Shown: piece after piece, positions 46,201 through 56,300 of the stretch
Layout: the number at the start of each line of letters is the position of its first letter
Position numbering within the stretch: position 1 is the first letter of the stretch
Origin: Panorpa germanica
Lineage: Eukaryota > Arthropoda > Insecta > Mecoptera > Panorpidae
Assembly: GCA_963678705.1 (NCBI GenBank)
Contig: OY783204.1
Coordinates: 16,192,759 to 16,256,758, forward strand
Length of the DNA stretch: 64,000 bases
Reading direction: 5' to 3'
The notes under the pieces: generated by a model
Told to the model about the DNA's origin: nothing
Databases searched by the model: none
Seen by the model: the letters and a program-made list of their open reading frames with translations, nothing else
Made by a program: the position numbers and the translations under genes

Positions 46201-48354
46201 CTTACTTGTGGTACTACTTAATTTTATTATACCGTGATGTGGTAAAAAGTACGAGGGTTCAGACGAGGTCTGATTTGGGTTAAGAGACATGTGACCCAAT
46301 TGCATGTATTCATGGATAAACGCAGAATACATGGACTTATATTGCTCGTTATTAGCAAATTTTCTTTCAAGTGATAGAAAGCGTTTAGTAGCGGCCGTCT
46401 TGGAATCTCCTAGCATTGATGCAGGCAATTTTAGTGGTAAAGTTACTACAAATCTACCATCGGAATCGCGAGTGGTAGTTTTATTGAAATGTTCTTGACA
46501 CGCCTGTTCCTCTACCGTTAAAGAACTACATTCCTTAACAGACTCAATTTCCCAAAACTTGGACATTTGAGTTTGTAAAGATGCGTGGTAACAATGAGCA
46601 TTGTTGTTGTTAGTTTTAACTTTATAGTTGGTAACTATCCAACCCAAGGAAGTACGTTGCAAATTTAATCGATTATTAAAAAGCTTTGTATTGCCAACAC
46701 GTAGGAGTTTCCAAAATATATCGGCACCCAATAATAAATCCACCGATTGTGGTTTATTAAAACTAGGATCCGCTAGTTTTATATTAGAGGGTATTGATAG
46801 ATTGTTAATATCCAATGTAGTGTGTGGAATATTATCAGTTATTTTGTCTATTATGAGACAGTTTACAAATGTTTTGTAATTTGTATTTGCAGAATGTAAA
46901 GCGATTTTTACCTGCTTATTTATTTTAGTTTCCGAATTACCGATTCCCGAAATTACCACGTGCGATTGTTTGGTAGGAATATTTAATTTTCTAATTAAAC
47001 GATTGGTAATGAAACTAGTTTGACTACCATTGTCAAGAAGAGCGCGAGCGATAATTGGCTTACCGTCTTTATCAAGAATGCTTACCAAAGCGGTCGAAAG
47101 TATTACTTGATTCGTCTGATTGACATGCGCAGTCAAAGCGTTAGAAGTGCTAGCTGTAGGAACAGAAGTATCCGAATCTTCTGTTTCAATATGTAGCAAT
47201 GAATGGTGTTTTTTGTTGCAAGTAATGCAACTGTATTTTGAAGTACAGCTGTTAATAGTGTGACCTTTGCTCAAACAATTTAGGCACTGCTGTCTTCTTC
47301 GGATCTCGTTAATTCGAGCCCTTATGTTGAGTTTTAAAAAATTATTACAATGTCTTATACTGTGATCTTTATTGCAAAACAGGCATTTGTCGCGTTGTGA
47401 AACTAAAAGGGATTTATGAGGTCTGGATTTGTGCGTAACATTAGAATCGCAATTGTGTTCATCTAACTCGTGAGCACGCTCGAGAATAAAAGAAAGCATA
47501 GTATCAATTTCCTGATAGTCAGTTTTAGAAATGTCTGAAGCTAGCCAATGCTTTTTTGTTTCAGAATCTAGTTTTTTAGAAATTAATATTGACACTATGT
47601 GATTCCATCTATTTTCCTCCGGAATAATATTTTCCAAAGCCTTGACGTGCTTTCTAATTAAAGCTGCAGTAGCTCTTAATTTATTACTACTCTCAGAGGT
47701 AATAGCAGGAATTTTTAGAAAAGAATTAAGGTGATGTGAAATCATTTTTCTTTTATTATCGTACGCAGTCACTAGCAAATCCCAACATAGTTGATAATTG
47801 TTAGGATCTAATTGCACCGATGCAATAGTATCAAATGCCTCATCTTTCAACGAACGACGTAAGATGTGTAATTTTTTAAAGTTAGAGTATTTAACTTGAT
47901 TGTGAACCAAGCTTTCAAACGTGGCTTTAAATTCATCCCATTGTTCTATGTTTCCGGAAAACGTTGGAACGTTAATGCTTGACAAGTGCATGTCTTCATC
48001 TGAAAATACTGATGGCTTTATATCAGGTGTAGCTACTGTCTGAATTGCAAGTGATTCAGAAACTGAAATAATTTTATTGATAATTTTTCCTATATTACTG
48101 TATTGTGTATAGAAATCATTATTTTCGCTATCAATGCGATCTATTTCAGCTTGATCTTCAGTTAATTCGCGCATTTGTGTATGAATTTTATTAATTGAAG
48201 ACATTAATGGCTGCCATTGTTTATAACAAATTTTTATTTCTTCCACATCGTACGTGGATGAATCTGTTATATCAATATTTTCAATTGCCTGGCTGCATTG
48301 TTTTAATGATAATTTGATTTGATGTATTTTTGTATTTAAAGTTTTTAACGACAT
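43279..48354 (-). CDS. BEL/Pao gag-pol polyprotein
   Basis: Single frame of 1691 residues. The gag part includes a DUF1759-type region (INVPTFSGNIEQWDEFKATF, about 128-147) and two CCHC-like knuckles (CLFCNKDHSIRHC, CLNCLSKGHTINSC, about 323-372). Pol order is BEL-type: aspartic protease (ARALLDNGSQTSFI, about 441), reverse transcriptase (VVADIAMMYRQILV; FYVDDML at about 841), RNase H (FCDASERAYGA, LWSDSVIVLSW), integrase zinc site (HPGPQKLLF, HRCVTCFRQKP, from about 1328), catalytic core (DTGVDYAGPI at about 1394; YSDNGTNFVG; SPSWGGLWES at about 1509), and a C-terminal DUF5641-type end. No envelope frame follows. No stop or frameshift interrupts it. Confidence 0.97.
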   Translation of the reverse strand: MSLKTLNTKIHQIKLSLKQCSQAIENIDITDSSTYDVEEIKICYKQWQPLMSSINKIHTQMRELTEDQAEIDRIDSENNDFYTQYSNIGKIINKIISVSESLAIQTVATPDIKPSVFSDEDMHLSSINVPTFSGNIEQWDEFKATFESLVHNQVKYSNFKKLHILRRSLKDEAFDTIASVQLDPNNYQLCWDLLVTAYDNKRKMISHHLNSFLKIPAITSESSNKLRATAALIRKHVKALENIIPEENRWNHIVSILISKKLDSETKKHWLASDISKTDYQEIDTMLSFILERAHELDEHNCDSNVTHKSRPHKSLLVSQRDKCLFCNKDHSIRHCNNFLKLNIRARINEIRRRQQCLNCLSKGHTINSCTSKYSCITCNKKHHSLLHIETEDSDTSVPTASTSNALTAHVNQTNQVILSTALVSILDKDGKPIIARALLDNGSQTSFITNRLIRKLNIPTKQSHVVISGIGNSETKINKQVKIALHSANTNYKTFVNCLIIDKITDNIPHTTLDINNLSIPSNIKLADPSFNKPQSVDLLLGADIFWKLLRVGNTKLFNNRLNLQRTSLGWIVTNYKVKTNNNNAHCYHASLQTQMSKFWEIESVKECSSLTVEEQACQEHFNKTTTRDSDGRFVVTLPLKLPASMLGDSKTAATKRFLSLERKFANNEQYKSMYSAFIHEYMQLGHMSLNPNQTSSEPSYFLPHHGIIKLSSTTSKLRVVFDGSMSSSTNTSLNSLQANGPTIQNDLFTILTKFRQYEYVVVADIAMMYRQILVHPSQRNLQQILWRDSPDDKLQSYQLNTVTYGTLSAAYLAIRSLTQLGYDNTTAHPNAANTIINDFYVDDMLTGSNDLAELKQRCNKIIEILSSAGFNLRKWISNDPAVLVDLDNTTNDKHFYIEHGDIEHFKTLGVKWNSETDCFKYSIAHFDPPAKLTKRNILSFIAKIFDPLGLLSPCVIPFKLMIQQLWLANLHWDDEVPEHLANIWTALIKQLPSLNNVSIPRKSLISNFETIEIHGFCDASERAYGACIYFKSTNNENISKTTLLHSKSKVSPLKSLTIPCLELCAALLLSRMTKKLLSIISVPVNRIILWSDSVIVLSWLKCIPNTLKTFVANRISEIQTDMNSITQWRHVRTEYNPADLISRGILASNIIDYNFWWQGPDWLSQSESSWPESNCTVKCLPETKSIILSNHSITKSNPIFDTFSSLRTLNRVTAYCLRFIHNCRNKQNKANGILTVTELQDSMQLLVKLAQKEHFASELKALKCNAPLANKSTLLCLNPFLDDNDIIRVGGRLKYSNFEFHRRHPIVLHNKHKLTTLIMEKEHLRLFHPGPQKLLFSIRDQYWPIKGISLAKNIVHRCVTCFRQKPRFPSPKMGSLPFARVSLDFPFKDTGVDYAGPIMVRNKYGRGSKLLKSYICLFICFATKAIHLELVTELTTQCFLAALNRFISRRGKPNIIYSDNGTNFVGASRALGKFLSDGNNAKTIETVASDLTITWKFIPPYSPSWGGLWESNIKSTKAHLKRVIQNNHFTFEDTYTLLTQIEAILNSRPLYPASNDPNDLVPITPGHLLIGRQFTSIAPAEDAPINLSRMQRFAQLQDCIQNFWKRWSNDYLGHCNQLSKWKTSTGVVPQPGSLVLIKEPNLPPSHWMLGRIVKVSVSDDLTARLATIKTIKGELKRLVRHLAPLPIEH

Positions 48355-49158
48355 TGTGAATGGAGCTTTAAATAATTTTTACGAACTCTTTTTAAATGTA
48401 TATTTAAAAATGATTTAATGTATATATTATTGTTCGAAATAATATTAGTTGTGGGCTATTACGTAACAGACGTAATACGAACCCTGTGTTCGATAACACA
48501 CAAATAGGTTAGTTTGAATGTATATTCAAACGTTTACAATGGTATATATGCCCTACCCAGTCATAGTCCAGTAGTAGAACGTTAAATGACTGAAGTATAA
48601 ACGGCAAAAGTTGTGTCCAAATAACACGAAATACGAGCTCTAAAAAATAGTCATAGCCTAGTAAGGCGTTAAATGACTAGATTAAACGAGGCAAGAGGAT
48701 GTGTCCAAATAACACGAAATACGTTGCTCTTAAACAGAACAGTCATAGTCTAGTAGTGACGTTAAATGACTGGAATATACGAGCGAACGGCTTATCAAGT
48801 TCAACAGAACTCACATAAACAATAATAAATTATGTGAGTGAGACGCACGAATGACGTAATGAATGTTAGAAATATTCATTGATGGCCAAACACCTTGAAA
48901 TAATGCATTAACAACTAAAACGTAATATATGTAAAAGTGTATAAAAAATAAAATGTAAATGAAAAACCCAAAATAGAGATAATATTAAGGATAGGTGGAA
49001 TTTATAAGAATGTTCAGGAATACCTTGACCACCACTGGCGTGTGAAGTTCTTTGTTCGAAGCTGATCCCAAAATGGCTGCAACTTGCTGCGTAGTTTTTG
49101 ATGAAAATTGGGCGCAAAAATGAGGTTTTTTGCTGGTATGTTCACCTTGCTGATGAAT
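48355..49158 (-). other. BEL 5' leader with triple hairpin repeat
   Basis: Untranslated region between primer site and gag. At 48559-48771 three imperfect repeats (period about 90) each contain AGTCATAG and CGTTAAATGACT, so each can fold as AGTCAT/ATGACT. The spacer GTGTCCAAATAACACGAAAT occurs at 48613 and 48703. The position suggests a packaging or dimerisation signal. Confidence 0.7.
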
Positions 49159-49176
49159 ATCCGGTTCGAAGGACCA
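49159..49176 (-). promoter_or_regulatory. Primer-binding site, tRNA-Tyr-like
   Basis: On the minus strand, TGGTCCTTCGAACCGGAT starts three bases after the 5' LTR. It matches the complement of the 3' end of insect tRNA-Tyr (CCGG.TCGAAGGA plus CCA) with one mismatch to the form I recall. Confidence 0.75.
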
Positions 49177-49179
49177 AAA

Positions 49180-49838
49180 TGTTTGGGGAGTTTGGACCTT
49201 TGTAGATCTATAAGCAGGCTGTGGGCTTATCTGCGATCTGGTAGCGGTTTCCAAGTTCTCGAACGGCAAATGTCGCTCAGTTCCTTTCAATAGCTTAGGG
49301 TGCGCACAATTTGTTATGAAGGACCTTTTTGTTATTAACTAATTAATAACAATTTTTTATTTATATCAAAAGACACAGCAAAACATCAGAACTTTTTGAG
49401 ATTACATTTATTTTAAAACTACACTATTGAATTACATATAAATTGATTAAATATTTTAATTGATTAAAATACTAGTTACGACACTAAGTAAATGTAACTC
49501 GCGGTTTTAGTTATGGATAATAATATGTGTAATTATTATTTTTTGTATATGCACTAATAGGTTAAAGCGTGCGTTACGTTCCAGGTTTGAGTTAATAAGA
49601 AGGAATCGGAAACATTTACGTAGTGTCGAACCCTAGAGAAGTGACTCATATAAACAAAGGATGTTTACATAAGAAATAGTATCGTTTGCCCAAAGCGAGA
49701 AGTATATATGTGTGTATAAAAACAAATAGGCATAAAATATAAATGAATTAAAACATAGAAATCTTAAAACTAACATTAATTAAAAATAAAGGCAAGATAT
49801 TGATATATAAATATGAATATTGCATGCATTTATGAACA
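49180..49838 (-). repeat. 5' LTR of BEL element
   Basis: 659 bases, followed on the plus strand by the second GGGGT target copy. It should carry the element's promoter. The open frames here are on non-coding LTR sequence. Confidence 0.95.
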
Positions 49839-49891
49839 GGGGTGAAGTACAATTTGAATTGATGAATGAATTCTTGGACGACTTTATTTAA

Positions 49892-50383
49892 GTTTTACAC
49901 ATAATTTTGTAGCATTTGTCTAAAGTTAATCTTTAATCGATAGGAGTTTTAAAAATGTATTTTTAATTTTAACAATCGAGTTTACTTTGTTTTTTAATTA
50001 AGTAGGTATGTACCACTTTTCTTTTTAGTTAGGTATAATACATACTTATCTAAATTAGATACCTACCTCTGATGTAAATTTATTCTTTTCAAAATACAAA
50101 ATAGAAATAATAATAATATTTTCTGCATTTTATTTTAAAAATATAAGTAACGGCGGAGGAGTGAATTCTAAGGAAACATTCAAAATAACTAGTTTTATAA
50201 CCGATTTGAAAGAAAAAACAAAAAATTGGTTGCAAAACCTGACAAAATCTGTCAAAACTGTTGCAAAACCCGACATATCGAAACTTCAAAGTTAAATATA
50301 ACACTACCAATTTATCAAATGTATAAACGACCTTGATATTATCACACTCAATTTTTGCTTCTATGTTGTATAAAAGAGATGGC
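49892..50383. other. Intergenic, nothing recognised
   Basis: AT-rich; includes two TTGCAAAACC phrases (50229, 50267) and a piece (TGTTGTATAAAAGAGATGG) also found near 30217. Confidence 0.4.
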
Positions 50384-51786
50384 CAATGGGCTTGTGTCCT
50401 ATGTCTTAATTTCTACAAAAGTGTACTATTATTGATAAAGTGGGTTACTAGAACCTCAAATGTACAATTATTTTTTAATAACTCCTTAAATGTTAAGAGA
50501 TATTAACAATTAAAAAAGTCATTTTGTCTCTTTATTATTAAAGGGATTCAATGTTGTACACATTCCAAATGCAGGTGACATCACAACCGCTACCAACCTT
50601 ACAGCTCATAAATTTTCGCTATATGAATATATACAGGGTGTCCCAAAATTCAACGATAAGCCGGCACCAGAAGGGGGTCCTGCTCATGACTACACAAGAA
50701 AAAAAGAAAAAAAGTTTTTATCTCATTTTTTAAAAAGAAATTTTTTTTTCGAAAATCGAAACACCTTAAGATGTTTTTAACTACCATGACCACATATTTT
50801 TAAATATTTCTGATTTTTTTTTTGTATCGGCAACCTAAATAGCACTGCTATCCACCACAACCATTAAAACTCCCATAATGCTAGTAGTTTTTGCAACAAC
50901 AATTTATGAAATTTGGTTCTTGTTTAGAAATAGTATGCATAATTTTTTTTTATTGCTAGTTTTCCTGGAGTATTATACCATTTTGGAATCCTGAAGAGTT
51001 GCGCCAATTTTTAAAAAAACTTGCCATAGTAGTCTTCATATTTTTTTTTTACACCACGATGAGTTAAAGTTGACTGAAAGTAAAAATCTTTAAAAAATTT
51101 AGGGAAAAAAATAATTTCGATTAAATTTTGTGTAAAAACTACTAGCATTCTGGGAGTTTTAATGGTTGCAATGGATAGCAGGGCTATTTAGGTTGCCGAT
51201 ACAAAAAAAAATTCAGAAATATTTGGAAAATTGTGGTCATGGTAGTCAAAAACATCTTAAGGTGTTTGAATTTTCGAAAAAAAAATTTTTTTTTTTCGAA
51301 TTCCTAAAGAAAATGAGCTAAAATTTTTTTTTTCTTTTTTTCTTGTGTAGTCATGAGCAGGACCACCTTCTGGTGCCGGCTTATCGTTGAATTTTGGGAC
51401 ACCCTGTATATCAAAATATCAAATATTATTTACAGCTATTTCAAGGAACACTCAAATTCCAATATTATGTCTGCCTTAGCAGGGTTAAATAAAATAAAAA
51501 CTTATTATTCTTTGATTTGACTTGATTATTTGACTACCAACAGCTACAGAAGATTACCACAGCACTGACCTACTCAACAAATAACTGACGTTAAAATGCA
51601 TTTCACGTCATAAAAATATGGCCGACCATTTTTAGCGCTGAAACTACAATTCAAACTTTTAATTGCTATATCTTCGTCAACATTTAGATATTTAATAAAA
51701 TAAACACGCCAATACACATTTATTAACATCAATTTCAATCAACAATTGAAAAATCGACCACTAAAAAATGAGGACACAAGCCAATT
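50384..51786 (-). mobile_element. MITE, CAATGGGC family, copy C, split by nested element
   Basis: Starts CAATGGGCTTGTGTCCTATG and ends GAGGACACAAGCC, in reverse orientation to copies A and B. It is interrupted at TA by the foldback element 50634-51406. Confidence 0.85.
50634..51406. mobile_element. Nested foldback element, CAGGGTGTCCC ends, TA target
   Basis: 773 bases with arms of about 290 bases. It starts CAGGGTGTCCCAAAATTC and ends with the complement, flanked by TA (50632-50633, 51407-51408). Arms share AACGATAAGCCGGCACCAGA and CACCTTAAGATGTTTTT. The centre (about 190 bases) is unpaired and non-coding. TA target and end sequence fit a Tc1/mariner-derived MITE. Confidence 0.88.
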
Positions 51787-52137
51787 ATCGGACTTGATGT
51801 ACCATGAAGTGTTATTTTTTTATAACTTTGAGTTCCTTTAAAAATTAAACAGACAATTGTTTTCAATTGTTAAAATCTCCTTATAAGAGGTAATTAAAAT
51901 AATTGGACATTTGAGGTTCTGATAGTCAACTTTATCCATATGTTGCACAGTTTTATAGAAATGATTCACAAGCCCACAATCCGCTAATCCCACTGTCAGT
52001 TTAACTAACAGGACTTGCATAAATACTACTAAGTAAATTTCAAAAATTCATTAAACTCCAAAAATGTTACGGTTCTGAAAACATCCCAGTCTACATATTT
52101 TAATATTTTACACTTTAAATTTAGCGGGGAAACTCTC
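51787..52137. other. Repeat debris
   Basis: Loose resemblance to the CAATGGGC MITE right end (GGACATTTGAGGTTCT at about 51906, ending CACAAGCCCA near 51978). No gene. Confidence 0.45.
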
Positions 52138-52331
52138 AGGTTGGCCAATTATAGTTATAAATAAGTACAGGTAAGATATCTCTGCTGATCTCTGCAGTTA
52201 AATTCAATAGTTTTTAATGTTTACAGTTATTTTCTTTTTTCGAAGAACATTAAAATAACACGCAGAGATCAGCAGAGATAATCTTACCTGTACTTAGTTG
52301 GTACTTAGTTATAACTATAACTGGCCAACCT
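52138..52331. repeat. Small foldback element, AGGTTGGCC ends
   Basis: Arms of about 57 bases: AGGTTGGCCAATTATAGTTA with its complement at the right, and inner GTACAGGTAAGAT, TCTCTGCTGATCTCTGC. The right arm has a small extra block. No clear target duplication. Confidence 0.75.
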
Positions 52332-52411
52332 GATAACACCTGTGGTACCCTGATATATATATATCACCTTTTAACAAGTGTATTATTACCAGGGTACCCT
52401 CACTTAGTGTA

Positions 52412-53022
52412 CAATGGGCTTGTGTCCTATGTCGTAATTTCTACATAAGTGTACTAAATATTGATAAAGTGGGTTACTAGAACCTCAAATGTTCAATTAT
52501 TTTTTAATAACTCCTTATATGTTAAGAGATATTAACAATTAAAAAAGTCATTTTGTCTCTTTAATTATTAAAGGGATTCAACGTTGTACACATTCTAAGT
52601 GCATGTGACATCAATATCCTTGTGTAAGGTTACCAACCTTACGGCTCAAAATATCAAATATTATTTACAGCTATTTCAAGGAACAATAAAATTTTAATAT
52701 TATGTCTGCCTTAGCAGGATTAAATAAAATAAAAACTTATTATTCTTTGACTTGACTTGATTATTTCGACTACCAACAGCTATAAACCATTACCATAGCA
52801 CTGACCTACTCAACAAATAACTGACGTTAAAATGCATTTCACGTCATACAAACATGGCCGACCATTTCTAGCGCTAAAACTACAATTCAAACTTTTAATT
52901 GCTATATCTCCGTCAATATTTAGATATTTAATAAAATAGACACGTCAATACACATTTATTAAGATCAATTTCAATCAACAATTGAAAAATCGACCACTAG
53001 AAAATGAGGACACAAGCCCATT
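52412..53022 (-). mobile_element. MITE, CAATGGGC family, copy D
   Basis: CAATGGGCTTGTGTCCTATG to GAGGACACAAGCCCATT, same orientation as copy C and about 270 bases upstream of the first exon of the SIAH-like gene. Confidence 0.85.
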
Positions 53023-53310
53023 CATCAATGTCGCTTTAGGCGCCATAAGTCGCCATTTTTGGAATAGTGAACTAAGATGCTCGGCGACTCAACATTTGAA
53101 GGGAATGAAGGGTGAAGGGAGTGCATATTATAAATATATATTAATATTGTAGTTTTATTTTGTGTTATGCTTTGATTATCTTTGATGCTTTGTATCACTG
53201 TGTATACAATTATTTGCATTTGTTTAGTACTATACAAAAATATAATGATTATTACTGAAGTGTTTTATTTTCTGAATTATTATTACACTTGTATTATTTA
53301 CTGAAACGGG

Positions 53311-56300
53311 ATGTGTAATACAATGCCTGATGTGCTTTATGGGTTATTCCAAGCCATGGAAACAGTAAGTATTATCATTTTGTAAAAGCGTCATTTTATA
53401 ACTTTATATATTAAATATTTATAGGTTATGTAAAATTATAATAACAAAATTATTTATTATTCCAGCTGGGCCAATATGAGATTAAAATGGATAAAGACAA
53501 TGACACGGGAAATCTGAGTTGTCCATTTTGTTTGTGTAATCACGGGCCTTTTTTTAGATGCAATAGTGGGAATCTTGTGTGTTCTTGTTGCGATAACCAT
53601 TTTGAAGAAACTGCTGGTATCCCATTGGGACAAGATGGATCTGATAAAACGTAAATATAAACTTATGTGGATAATCATAGTATAAATATCTTATTTGTTA
53701 TCTTAATATATATAAATTACGTGTCACGTTGTCTGTCCGCGATGGACTCCTAAACTACTTAACCGATTTTAATCAAATTTGTACACCGTGTGCAGTTTGA
53801 TCCAACTTGAAAGATAGGATAGCTTACATCTCAATTTATGATTGCAATATTATCTTATTGCAAATTATTTGTCTATTAATTATCTGTATATGACATATGA
53901 CATCTGGCGACGATGATGGCGACATCTGTTGACTAGATTGAGTAAATATTCTGTTGACTAGATTGAGTAAATATTCAATAGATGGCGCTATGTAATGTAA
54001 TATGACAAAAACGTTAGTCACAGCAACGCGTGGCCGGGACAGCTAGTAATATTATATGCGTAAATTAATTAACAATTTAGACAAGACTAACACCATTTTG
54101 TTCAGTTTATGCCATTGCGGCGGCCATCTTGAAACTAAATGTGTGTAAACACTTCTTTCTTTTTATCTTGAAAACTATAACTCCTACATAAATTTCGATA
54201 ATGGGCTTGTGCCCTATGTCTTAATTTCTATAAAAGTGTATTATATATTGATAAAGTGGGTTACTAGAACCTCAAATGTCCAATTATTTTTTAATAACTC
54301 CTTATATTTCAGGAGATATTAACAATTAAAAAAGTCATTTTTTCTCTTTAATTACTAAAGGGATTCAACATTGGACAACATTCCAACTGCATGTGACATC
54401 ACAGTCGCTAGTTGCTATCTCTTTTTCACAACAGAGCGTAAAGGAGATAGCATATTTAAGATACAACTCTGGCAAGTTTATAGGTTACCAACCTTACAGC
54501 TCATAAATCTCTGCTATATGTATTTATATATCAAAATATCAAATATTATTTACAGCTATTTCAAGGAATAATAAAATTCCAATATTATGTCTGCCTTAGC
54601 AGAGTTAAATAAAATAATAACTTATTATTCTTTGACTTGACTTGATTATTTCGACTACCAACAGCTACAGAACATTACCACAGCACTGACCTGAACTCAA
54701 CAAATAACTGACGTGAAAATGCATTTCACGTCATACAAATGTGGTCGACCATTTCTAGCGCTAAAACTACAATTCAAATTTTGAATTGCTATATATCCGT
54801 CAACATTTAGATATTTATTAAAATAGACATGCCAATATACATTTATTAACATTAATTTCAATCAACAATTGACAAATCGACCACTAAAAAATGAGGACAC
54901 AAGCCCATTGCCTTTTTGTAGATAATGTCATTATTTACAACTTTTAAGTAGGACTTTTTAGTGTAACTTTTATACTAAAAAAGTTATAAGCAAAAATAAA
55001 TCTTAAATTGAGTGTTGTAATGAACATGAATGAAATGTTTTTGTATATGGTAATCAAAATTTTAGGACTTTTAATTATTATATTATTTCTTTAATCTTGA
55101 CATAGTCGATAGTGTCAAAAAATAGTATGGAATAGTAATGTGGAACCCCATTCCACATTATGGGGTATGGGGACTAGGGGAAAAGGTATTTGGGGGGGAC
55201 ATACAAAAGAGAATATGGATATTTGATAGACTGATAGCCAGTATGATGTTGTATGGAGCAGAGGTTTGGGGGTGGAAGGAACAAGAAAAGTTGGAAAGAA
55301 TACAGGTGAAATATATGAAATGGGTACTAGGGCTGGACAGGTGCACGCCAGGATACATGGTGATGGAGGAGCTAAAAAGGGATAAGATACGAATTAAAAC
55401 AGGGGAAAGAGCAGTAAAATACGAGGAGAAATTGAACAGAGCGGAAAGCAAAATTTTAAAGAAAATAAGAGAGGATAGCATAAAGAATGGGGGGGAGGAG
55501 GTCCAAAAAAGAGAAAGGAGTACTTTGAAAGGAATGGAATGGCGATCGAGGAGGCAGAGAGGAGAAGAGAAGGTGGCGCAAGTGTGGAAGAGGAGCTAAG
55601 GAGAAGGGATAAGGAGATACAACAGCAGGAGAGAATGGGAAAAATAGAAAAAAGTATCAATAATAAAAGATATAAGAGGTTATGGGAAAATACTGTGCCT
55701 CAGTACCTTATAGAAAAAGACATAAAACACATAAGAAGAACAGCAAGGTTTAGATTGGGAAATGAGGAAAAAGGAAACAGATACTGGGAAAAGAGTGAGG
55801 AAAGAAAGTGTAGAATGTGCGGAGCGAAGGACGAAACACTGGAGCACATTAAGTTTGAGTGTAAGGAAAAAGTAGCGAGCGAAAGGAATATTGGCCAGCT
55901 ACTAAAGGGAGGAAGTGAAGGAAAGAGGTGGATGGCGGAAATAGTAAGAAGGAAAGGAAGAACAGGAGAATAAATAAGCTGGTGGAGAATAATAGAGAGG
56001 GTCAAGAGAAGAAGAAGAAGAAAGCACTTTTTTTAGAAGTACTAAAAGTCTAGAATAATTTTTTTTTTTTAGTTTTAATAAATAAATAAAGTTTAGTTTT
56101 AAGTAAATAATAATAAAGTTTAGTTTTAAGGTTGAATTATTAAGATAGGAATGAAATGTATTAAGAAATAGAATACGGTAGATTGTAAAGCCGAAAGGCA
56201 CACACAATTAATAATCCTATATTATAATGTCCGAGGTGTATGTTTGTTTTCTTATATGTTTATATGTTTACGCGATTCGTATGGTAGCTCGAAAACGGCT

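Larger units (their letters stand above)
42577..49838 (-). mobile_element. Full-length BEL/Pao LTR retrotransposon
   Basis: 7262 bases bounded by 659-base direct LTRs that start TGTTTGGGG and end ATGAACA, with a 5-base target duplication GGGGT (42572-42576 and 49839-49843). In element orientation (minus) the order is 5' LTR, primer site, structured leader, single gag-pol frame, polypurine tract, 3' LTR. I find no difference between the LTRs by eye, and the reading frame is open throughout. A very recent, possibly active insertion. Confidence 0.96.

Noticed and set aside
49108-49293. Frames within the BEL leader and LTR, including a possible envelope
   Set aside because: They are short, lie upstream of gag and have no signal or transmembrane features; no frame follows pol.
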